This document shows positions 6,289 to 11,400 of a stretch of DNA of 11,400 bases, one piece after another; the stretch's first letter is position 1; each line of letters begins with the position of its first letter. The stretch covers positions 1 through 11,400 of the forward strand of contig CAMJQX010000031.1 in assembly GCA_946408145.1 (NCBI GenBank), written 5' to 3'. The stretch comes from an uncultured Clostridia bacterium (GTDB lineage Bacteria > Bacillota_A > Clostridia > Oscillospirales > Oscillospiraceae). The translations under genes were made by a program, and so were the position numbers. The notes beneath the pieces are model-generated. The model did no database searches and had not been told where the DNA came from. It saw nothing but the letters and a program-made list of their open reading frames with translations.

Positions 6289-7170
6289 ATGAAAACTTAC
6301 AATGAACTTTACCTCTCCACCCGCAATCTCCTGCGGCAGCAGGGGGTGGAGAGCTTCAATCTGGAGGCGCGGCTTCTGGTCGCTCAGGCCGCCGGCAAGA
6401 CCCCGGCGGAGCTCCTGCGGGACATGAACCTCTACACGACCGACGCGGTGGAAGCCAAAGTGCGTGAATACACCCAGCGCCGCCTGAACGGAGAGCCCGT
6501 GGCCTATGTGACCGGCTTCTGGGAGTTTTACGGCCTGCCGATGGTCGTCTCTCCCGAGGTGCTGATCCCCCGCATGGACACGGAGCTGCTGGTCGACACC
6601 GCAAAGTCCCTGCTGACCGGGCGGAAGATGGACGCGCGCATCCTCGATCTCTGCTGCGGCAGCGGCTGCATCGCCTGCGCCATCGCGCACGAGATGCCCG
6701 CCACGCGCCTTGTGGCCGTGGACATCAGCGCCGACGCGCTCGAGATCTGCCGCCGCAACGTGGCGATCAACCGTCTGCTCTCGCGCGTAATCTGCATGCA
6801 GGCAGACGCCACCGCCTCTCCCCCGCTGAGCATGGGGACTTTCGACATGATCGTCTCCAACCCGCCCTACATCGAGAGCGCGGAGATCCTGACGCTCGAC
6901 CCCTCGGTGCGCGACTACGAGCCCATCTGGGCGCTCGACGGCGGCGAGGACGGTCTGCGTTTCTACCGCAGCATCCTCAAATACTGGCGCTCGCTGCTCA
7001 AGCCGGGCGGATGGATGCTCTTCGAGGTCGGCGAGGGGCAGGCAGAGGCCGTCAGGGAAATGATCCTCTCGGCCGGCTTTGCCTCGGCCGACACGCGAAA
7101 GGATACCCTCGGCGTGGAGCGCGTCGTCATCGGCAAGATGTACGAAGACGAACTCTATACGGGCTTTTGA
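6289..7170 (+). CDS. prmC: Peptide chain release factor N5-glutamine methyltransferase
   Basis: The 293-residue protein is PrmC (HemK). It uses S-adenosylmethionine to methylate the glutamine of the GGQ motif in release factors RF1/RF2, improving termination. The N-terminal helical domain (about 1-80) carries the NLEARLLVAQ block and the GEPVAYVTG motif, then FYGLPMVVSPEVLIPRMDTE. The SAM-binding loop is DLCCGSG at 120-126 (the usual form is DLGTGSG), and the catalytic/substrate motif NPPY is at 191-194. Length is close to the usual 280-290. The ribosome binding site is weak (AGAGAG at 6276-6281). The gene for its RF1 substrate (prfA), often adjacent elsewhere, is not in this window. Confidence 0.95.
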   Translation: MKTYNELYLSTRNLLRQQGVESFNLEARLLVAQAAGKTPAELLRDMNLYTTDAVEAKVREYTQRRLNGEPVAYVTGFWEFYGLPMVVSPEVLIPRMDTELLVDTAKSLLTGRKMDARILDLCCGSGCIACAIAHEMPATRLVAVDISADALEICRRNVAINRLLSRVICMQADATASPPLSMGTFDMIVSNPPYIESAEILTLDPSVRDYEPIWALDGGEDGLRFYRSILKYWRSLLKPGGWMLFEVGEGQAEAVREMILSAGFASADTRKDTLGVERVVIGKMYEDELYTGF

Positions 7171-7193
7171 TCCTGTACATACTGATTTGACAT

Positions 7194-7200
7194 AAAGGAG
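7194..7200 (+). promoter_or_regulatory. Ribosome binding site that sets the recA start
   Basis: AAAGGAG lies 8 nt before the ATG at 7209 and only 2 nt before an in-frame TTG at 7203. The spacing favours ATG 7209 and rejects the two-residue longer TTG start. Confidence 0.85.
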
Positions 7201-7208
7201 TTTTGACC

Positions 7209-8324
7209 ATGGCTGAGAAGAAAAAGGTTTCTCCCGTCCCCGCGCCCGCGAGCGATAAGAAAAAGGCGCTGGAGACCGCGATCGCTAAAATCGAAAAAGA
7301 CTACGGCAAGGGCACCATCATGCGTCTGGGCGACGATATCTCCGTGAACGTCGAGGCTCTCTCCACCGGCTCGCTGTCGCTGGATCTGGCCCTCGGCATC
7401 GGCGGCGTTCCCCGCGGCCGCATCGTGGAGATCTACGGGCCCGAGGCCTCCGGCAAGACGACGCTCGCGCTGCACGTGGTCGCCTCGGCCCAGAAGGCCG
7501 GCGGCGACGCCGCTTACATCGATGTGGAGCACGCGCTGGAGCCCGCCTACGCCCGCGCTCTGGGCGTGGACATCGACAGCCTGCTCATCTCCCAGCCGGA
7601 CACCGGCGAGCAGGCGCTGGACATTGCCGAGTCTCTGGTCCGCTCCGGCGCGATCGACGTGCTGGTGGTGGACTCCGTGGCCGCGCTGATCCCCCGCTCC
7701 GAGCTTGAGGGCGAGGTGGGCGACACCGTCGTCGGCGCCCTGGCCCGCCTGATGAGCCAGGCCATGCGCCGTCTGGCCGGCGCCATCTCCCGGAACAACT
7801 GCACCGTCATCTTCATCAACCAGCTGCGTCAGAAGATCGGCGTCATGTACGGCAACCCCGAGACCACGCCCGGCGGTCTCGCGCTCAAGTACTACGCCTC
7901 CGTGCGCATCGACGTGCGCCGCATCGAGACCCTGAAGGTCAACGGCGAGATGGTCGGCAACCGCACCCGCGCCAAGATCGTCAAGAACAAGGTCGCGCCT
8001 CCCTTCCGCGAGGCGGAGTTCGACATCCTCTACGGCGAGGGCATCTCCCGCGTGGGCGAGATCATCGACCTCGGCGTAAAGCTCGAGCTGATCGACAAGG
8101 CCGGCGCCTGGTTCACCTGCAACGGGCAGCGCTTCCAGGGCCGCGACGCTCTCAAGGACTACCTGATGAACGACGACGAAGCGCGCGAGCAGATCGAGAG
8201 CGAGATCCGCGCCAACGCCCACAAGCTCATGTCCCCGCAGGCCCGCAAGGCCGCGCAGGCCTCCGGCCGCATCGCCTCCACCCCGGCGGTGGATATCTCC
8301 GCGGCGGACTTCGAGCTTGACTGA
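7209..8324 (+). CDS. recA: Recombinase RecA
   Basis: The 371-residue protein is RecA, the ATP-dependent strand-exchange protein of homologous recombination and coprotease for LexA self-cleavage. Walker A is GPEASGKT at 77-84, Walker B ends at D155 ([18 protein letters not shown]), and the L2 DNA-binding loop includes [13 protein letters not shown] at 211-223. The N-terminus is about ten residues longer than in E. coli and lysine/proline rich; the tail ends acidic (AADFELD). No intein or frameshift is present. The 38-bp gap after prmC has no recognisable GAAC-N4-GTTC LexA box and no good promoter, so expression may come from upstream. recX follows after a repeat element. Confidence 0.98.
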   Translation: MAEKKKVSPVPAPASDKKKALETAIAKIEKDYGKGTIMRLGDDISVNVEALSTGSLSLDLALGIGGVPRGRIVEIYGPEASGKTTLALHVVASAQKAGGDAAYIDVEHALEPAYARALGVDIDSLLISQPDTGEQALDIAESLVRSGAIDVLVVDSVAALIPRSELEGEVGDTVVGALARLMSQAMRRLAGAISRNNCTVIFINQLRQKIGVMYGNPETTPGGLALKYYASVRIDVRRIETLKVNGEMVGNRTRAKIVKNKVAPPFREAEFDILYGEGISRVGEIIDLGVKLELIDKAGAWFTCNGQRFQGRDALKDYLMNDDEAREQIESEIRANAHKLMSPQARKAAQASGRIASTPAVDISAADFELD

Positions 8325-8352
8325 GAATTTAGCCCCGAAAGTTTAAATAACA

Positions 8353-8392
8353 CTGTCATCCTTCGTCGCCCTGAGGCTCCTCAGGATGACAG
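8353..8392. repeat. 40-bp inverted-repeat element between recA and recX
   Basis: Perfect 10-bp arms CTGTCATCCT (8353-8362) and AGGATGACAG (8383-8392) flank a 20-nt core that contains a second inverted repeat, CCTGAGG/CCTCAGG (8370-8376 and 8379-8385). The two hairpins share bases 8383-8385. The arm and core words (TCATCCT, CCTGAGG, AGGATGACA) resemble a dispersed intergenic repeat I recall from many Clostridia, so this is probably one copy of a REP/MITE-like family. No T-tract follows, so it is not a standard terminator. It may act in RNA stability or processing between recA and recX. Copy number cannot be seen here. Confidence 0.7.
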
Positions 8393-8395
8393 GAA

Positions 8396-8400
8396 AAGGA
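8396..8400 (+). promoter_or_regulatory. Ribosome binding site that sets the recX start
   Basis: AAGGA lies 9 nt before the ATG at 8410. The alternative in-frame ATG at 8386 is inside the right arm of the inverted repeat and has no properly spaced site, so 8410 is preferred. Confidence 0.65.
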
Positions 8401-8409
8401 AAGAATCCT

Positions 8410-9024
8410 ATGCTGATTACCGCTCTGCGCCGGACCGCCTCCGACCGCTTCACGGTCGTGCTGGCGGACGGGAGCGAGATTGAGAGCTCTCTCGGCGTGG
8501 TGACCGATCTGCGGCTCTTCACCGGGAAGGATCTGGAGGAAGAGGAGCTCGCCGCGCTTAGGCGGGACTCCTCCCGTTCCCTCGCGCGGGACAGGGCGCT
8601 GGAGATGATCTCCCGCCGTCTCATGTCCCGGAAGGAGCTGCGCGAAAAGCTGCTGCAGAAGGGCGCGGACGAGGACGCCGCCGACTACTCGGCGGACTGG
8701 CTGCAGGAGCACGGCTTTCTCAACGACGAGAGCTACGCCGCCGCCGTCGCCCGGCACTATGCCGCGAAGGGCTACGGCGCGGGCCGCGTCCGCTCCGAGC
8801 TCGGTCGCCGCGGCGTGGACCGGGCACTCTGGGACGAAGCCGTGGAGCAGATGCCCGCCGCCGACGAGAAGCTGCACAAATTCATTGCCGCGCGGCTGAA
8901 GGACCCGAACGATCGGGAGCAGCTTCGCAGGATCGGCGCCGCGCTCTTTCGCCGGGGCTATTCCTGGGAGGAGATCCGCACGGCGCTTCGCCGTTATTCG
9001 GATGAAATAATCGAGGAAGACTGA
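8410..9024 (+). CDS. recX: Regulatory protein RecX
   Basis: From ATG 8410 the protein has 204 residues (212 if ATG 8386 is used). It shows the RecX pattern of three-helix repeats: ALEMISRRLMSRKELREKL, then WLQEHGFLNDESYAAAVARH, then GAGRVRSELGRRGVDRAL, then a last repeat ending RRYSDEIIEE. RecX binds along the RecA filament groove and modulates its extension and ATPase activity. Its place just after recA, separated by the repeat element, is classic. The N-terminal 50 residues (ALRRTASDRFTVVLADG) are a small beta-rich extension also found in Firmicute RecX. The last base of its TGA is the first base of the rimO ATG, so the two genes are likely translationally coupled. Confidence 0.9.
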   Translation: MLITALRRTASDRFTVVLADGSEIESSLGVVTDLRLFTGKDLEEEELAALRRDSSRSLARDRALEMISRRLMSRKELREKLLQKGADEDAADYSADWLQEHGFLNDESYAAAVARHYAAKGYGAGRVRSELGRRGVDRALWDEAVEQMPAADEKLHKFIAARLKDPNDREQLRRIGAALFRRGYSWEEIRTALRRYSDEIIEED

Positions 9025-10340
9025 TGGACAAGACCTTTGCGATGATCTCTCTTGGCTGCGCCAAGAATCTGGTCAACAGCGAGCAGATGCTCTACCTGCT
9101 GGACGAGGCCGGCTTCGTGCTGGTCCCGGAGCCGGAGGGGGCGGAGCTCGCCATCGTGAATACCTGCGGCTTCATCGACGCCGCGAAGAGTGAGGCCATC
9201 GACACGATCCTGGAGCTGGCCGAGCTCAAAGAAGAGGGGAAGCTGGGCGGCCTGATCGTCACCGGCTGCCTCAGCGAGCGCTATCAGGATTCCATTCTCG
9301 ATGAGCTGCCGGAGATCGACGCCGTGCTCGGCGTCGGCAGCTTCGGCGATATCGTCGGCGCGGCCAACGCCGTGCTCGAGGGCAGGAAGGCCAGCCTCTT
9401 CGGCGACCGGAACGCCCCGGTGGATGAGATCCCCCGCGTCGTCTCCACCGGCCCGTCCTGGGCCTACCTGCGCATCGCCGAGGGCTGCGACAACTTCTGC
9501 GCCTTCTGCGCGATCCCCTACATCCGCGGGCGCTATCGCTCGCGCAAGATGGAAAACGTGCTCGCGGAGGCGAAGGATCTCGCCGCGCACGGCGTCAAGG
9601 AGCTGATCGTCATCGCGCAGGACATCACCCGCTACGGCACCGACCTGTACGGGAAGCGATGTCTGGCGCAGCTCTGCCGCGAGCTTGCGAAGATCGAGGG
9701 CGTGGAGTGGATCCGCCTCCACTACCTCTATCCCGACCAGTTCGACGACGAGCTGATCGACGAGATCGCAGGAAATGAAAAGATCGTCAAATACCTGGAT
9801 ATCCCCATCCAGCATATCAACAACAGGATCCTCAAACGCATGAACCGCCGCGGCACGGGCGATGAGATCCGCGCCCTGTTCAGGACCCTTCGCGAGCGCA
9901 TCCCCGGTCTGGTGCTGCGCACCAGCCTGATCGCGGGCCTGCCCGGCGAGGGCGAGGCGGAGTTCGAGGAGCTGTGCGCGTTTTTGAAAGAGGCTCGCAT
10001 CGAGCGCGCGGGCGTCTTCCCCTTCTCCCCGGAGGAGGGCACGCCGGCCGCGAAGATGGCGCACGTCGACGCTGAGGAGGCGCAGCGGCGCGCGGATCTG
10101 CTGATGGAGCTGCAGGCCCCGATCATGGACGCGTTCTGTCGGAGCTTCGTCGGAAAGACCATCCGCGTGCTGGTCGAGCGCTACGACGAGGAGAGCCGGC
10201 AGTGGGTCGGCCGATGTTACGCCGACTCCCCCGATATCGACGGCGAGGTGTATTTTGAGGGCTATGCCCGCGAGGGCGAGTTCTCCGAGGTGCTCATCAC
10301 CGCCGCCGAGGACGGATTTCTTTACGGGGAGGAGGCCTGA
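9024..10340 (+). CDS. rimO: Ribosomal protein S12 methylthiotransferase RimO
   Basis: The 438-residue protein is a radical-SAM methylthiotransferase that adds a methylthio group to a conserved aspartate of ribosomal protein S12. The N-terminal MTTase domain carries the auxiliary-cluster cysteines C12 (SLGCAKN), C48 (NTCGF) and C82 (VTGCLSERY). The radical-SAM cluster motif is C155-x3-C159-x2-C162 (GCDNFCAFCAIPYIRGRY), and a TRAM domain covers about 375-438. The combination SLGCAKNLVNSE with GCDNFCAFC is typical of RimO rather than MiaB. GAGG about 7 nt upstream lies inside the recX end, and the start overlaps the recX stop by one base. pgsA follows 3 nt after the stop. Confidence 0.95.
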   Translation: MDKTFAMISLGCAKNLVNSEQMLYLLDEAGFVLVPEPEGAELAIVNTCGFIDAAKSEAIDTILELAELKEEGKLGGLIVTGCLSERYQDSILDELPEIDAVLGVGSFGDIVGAANAVLEGRKASLFGDRNAPVDEIPRVVSTGPSWAYLRIAEGCDNFCAFCAIPYIRGRYRSRKMENVLAEAKDLAAHGVKELIVIAQDITRYGTDLYGKRCLAQLCRELAKIEGVEWIRLHYLYPDQFDDELIDEIAGNEKIVKYLDIPIQHINNRILKRMNRRGTGDEIRALFRTLRERIPGLVLRTSLIAGLPGEGEAEFEELCAFLKEARIERAGVFPFSPEEGTPAAKMAHVDAEEAQRRADLLMELQAPIMDAFCRSFVGKTIRVLVERYDEESRQWVGRCYADSPDIDGEVYFEGYAREGEFSEVLITAAEDGFLYGEEA

Positions 10341-10343
10341 GGC

Positions 10344-10883
10344 ATGACCACCGCCAACAAGATCACCCTCTTCCGGGTCGTTCTGATCCCGGTCTTCCTC
10401 GTGCTCGCCTATGCGGGACATATGCTCTGGGCCTTCGCGGTCTTTGTGATCGCGAGCCTGTCCGATTTTGCCGACGGCTACATCGCCCGGCATTACAACC
10501 AGATCACGAACTTCGGCAAGTTCATGGACCCGCTGGCCGACAAGGTGCTGGTCATGGCGGCCATGTGCTTCTTCGTCGAGCGCGGGCGTATGCCCGGCTG
10601 GGCGCTGGCCGTCGTGCTGCTGCGGGAGTTCGCCGTATCCGGGATGCGGCTGATCGCCGTGGAGCAGGGGCGCGTGATCGCCGCCGCCTGGTCAGGCAAG
10701 GTCAAGACCGCGGCCACGATGCTCTGTCTCTGTCTGATGCTGCTCTTCCCCGCCCCGGGGCTCGGGGACTCCGCGCCGGACTTTGCCGCTGAGATCGGCA
10801 CCGCCGTGATCGTGCTCACGACCGTATACTCCGGCATCGAATATTTCATCAAAAACCGCGACGTTTTCAAAGCCGTCGATTAA
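10344..10883 (+). CDS. pgsA: CDP-diacylglycerol--glycerol-3-phosphate 3-phosphatidyltransferase
   Basis: The 179-residue membrane enzyme makes phosphatidylglycerol phosphate, the committed step to phosphatidylglycerol and cardiolipin. The CDP-alcohol phosphotransferase motif is complete: D41-x2-D44-G45-x2-A48-R49-x8-G58-x3-D62-x3-D66 (SDFADGYIAR then GKFMDPLADK). The N-terminal block NKITLFRVVLIPVF is typical of PgsA. About five hydrophobic helices are visible, including 10-24, 28-40 and one near the C-terminus (TAVIVLTTVYSGIEYF). GGAGGAGG at 10328-10335, inside the end of rimO, gives good spacing. A PgsA-family synthase of another alcohol cannot be fully excluded, but length and N-terminus fit PgsA. 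Confidence 0.93.
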   Translation: MTTANKITLFRVVLIPVFLVLAYAGHMLWAFAVFVIASLSDFADGYIARHYNQITNFGKFMDPLADKVLVMAAMCFFVERGRMPGWALAVVLLREFAVSGMRLIAVEQGRVIAAAWSGKVKTAATMLCLCLMLLFPAPGLGDSAPDFAAEIGTAVIVLTTVYSGIEYFIKNRDVFKAVD

Positions 10884-10895
10884 GGAGGCTATCCT

Positions 10896-11400
10896 ATGTA
10901 TCTGTACAATTCCGCCAGCCGCAAGAAGGAGCTGTTCGTTCCCAACCATCCCGACATCGTCAAGATGTACACCTGCGGCCCCACGGTCTATCACTTCGCG
11001 CACATCGGCAACCTGCGCTCCTACATCATGGAGGATGTGCTGGAGAAGTACCTGCGCTATCTGGGCTACAATGTCAAGCGCGTCATGAACATCACAGACG
11101 TCGGCCACCTGACCTCCGACGCGGACGAGGGCGAGGACAAGATGCTCAAGGGAGCCCGCCGCGAGCACAAGAGCGTCATGGAGATCGCGAAGTTCTATAC
11201 CGACGCCTTTTTCTCCGACTGTGGCAAGCTCAACATCAAGACGCCGGACGTGGTGGAGCCCGCCACCAACTGCATCGACGACTACATCCGCATCATCACA
11301 AAGCTGATGGATACCGGCTACGCCTACTTTGCCGGCGGCAACGTGTACTTCGACACCTCGAAGCTCGAGCGCTACTACGTCTTCAACGACTTCAGCGCCG
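10896..11400 (+). CDS. cysS: Cysteinyl-tRNA synthetase, N-terminal part (continues beyond the right edge)
   Basis: Translation from ATG 10896 gives 168 codons open to the window edge. The class I synthetase start is clear: YTCGPTVYHFAHIGNLRSYI-like sequence at 25-44 with zinc-ligand C27 and the HIGH-equivalent HIGN at 36-39, followed by NITDVGHLTSDADEGEDKM, a CysRS signature. It charges tRNA-Cys with cysteine in the cytoplasm. AAGGAGG at 10882-10888 is 7 nt upstream and overlaps the pgsA stop codon (TAA at 10881-10883), so it is tightly packed with pgsA. The KMSKS motif and remaining zinc ligands lie outside the window. A full CysRS is usually about 460-480 residues. Confidence 0.95.
   Translation, partial: MYLYNSASRKKELFVPNHPDIVKMYTCGPTVYHFAHIGNLRSYIMEDVLEKYLRYLGYNVKRVMNITDVGHLTSDADEGEDKMLKGARREHKSVMEIAKFYTDAFFSDCGKLNIKTPDVVEPATNCIDDYIRIITKLMDTGYAYFAGGNVYFDTSKLERYYVFNDFSA

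Noticed and set aside
7167..7196. TTGATC ... CATAAA or the perfect TTGACA at 7187-7192 as a recA promoter
   Set aside because: The first would start transcription at or beyond the ribosome binding site, and the TTGACA has no -10 hexamer at usable spacing because that position is inside the coding sequence.
7203..7208. TTG start for recA
   Set aside because: It is only 2 nt from the Shine-Dalgarno; ATG at 7209 has correct spacing.
1..11400. CRISPR array, tRNA or rRNA gene, insertion sequence, prophage or attachment sites
   Set aside because: No regularly spaced repeats, no cloverleaf-like segment in the gaps, no transposase or integrase reading frame; every long stretch is accounted for by core genes.

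Overview
The window reads as chromosomal core DNA from a GC-rich, low-copy-repeat Firmicute. Strong AGGAGG-type ribosome binding sites, an AT-rich divergent promoter region with extended -10 boxes, YlmH, a DUF1385 protein next to PrmC, and a TetM-like GTPase carrying a YacP/NYN tail all point to class Clostridia. The Oscillospiraceae (gut anaerobes) are my best guess. This placement is inference from gene content and composition; no rRNA is present.

Layout. Left arm, minus strand (1-3231): a TetM/EF-G-like translational GTPase fused at its C-terminus to a NYN (YacP/Rae1-like) ribonuclease domain, followed with a 32-nt overlap by ylmH, an S4-domain ribosome-rescue factor cut by the left edge. 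A 202-bp AT-rich divergent region (3232-3433) holds promoter candidates for both directions. Right arm, plus strand (3434-11400): OmpR-family response regulator, histidine kinase with almost no external sensor, DUF1385 (YqhQ-like) membrane protein, prmC, recA, recX, rimO, pgsA and the first 168 codons of cysS. All nine plus-strand genes are codirectional. Gaps range from a 1-nt overlap to 91 bp, and I see no hairpin followed by a T-tract between them, so long-range cotranscription is possible.

How the genes work together. Five of the eleven genes touch translation: the GTPase-nuclease fusion, YlmH (nascent-chain/50S rescue), PrmC (release-factor methylation), RimO (S12 methylthiolation) and CysRS. 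RecA and RecX form the usual recombinase/modulator pair, PgsA makes anionic phospholipid, and the two-component system presumably senses envelope or membrane state. The most interesting part is the left arm. A ribosome A-site GTPase without the tetracycline-displacing loop tip of TetM is joined to a domain whose B. subtilis relative (Rae1) cuts mRNA in the A site, and it overlaps the gene for a rescue factor that acts on obstructed 50S subunits. Together they could form a stalled-ribosome clearing module. A 40-bp inverted-repeat element sits between recA and recX and affects start-codon choice for recX.
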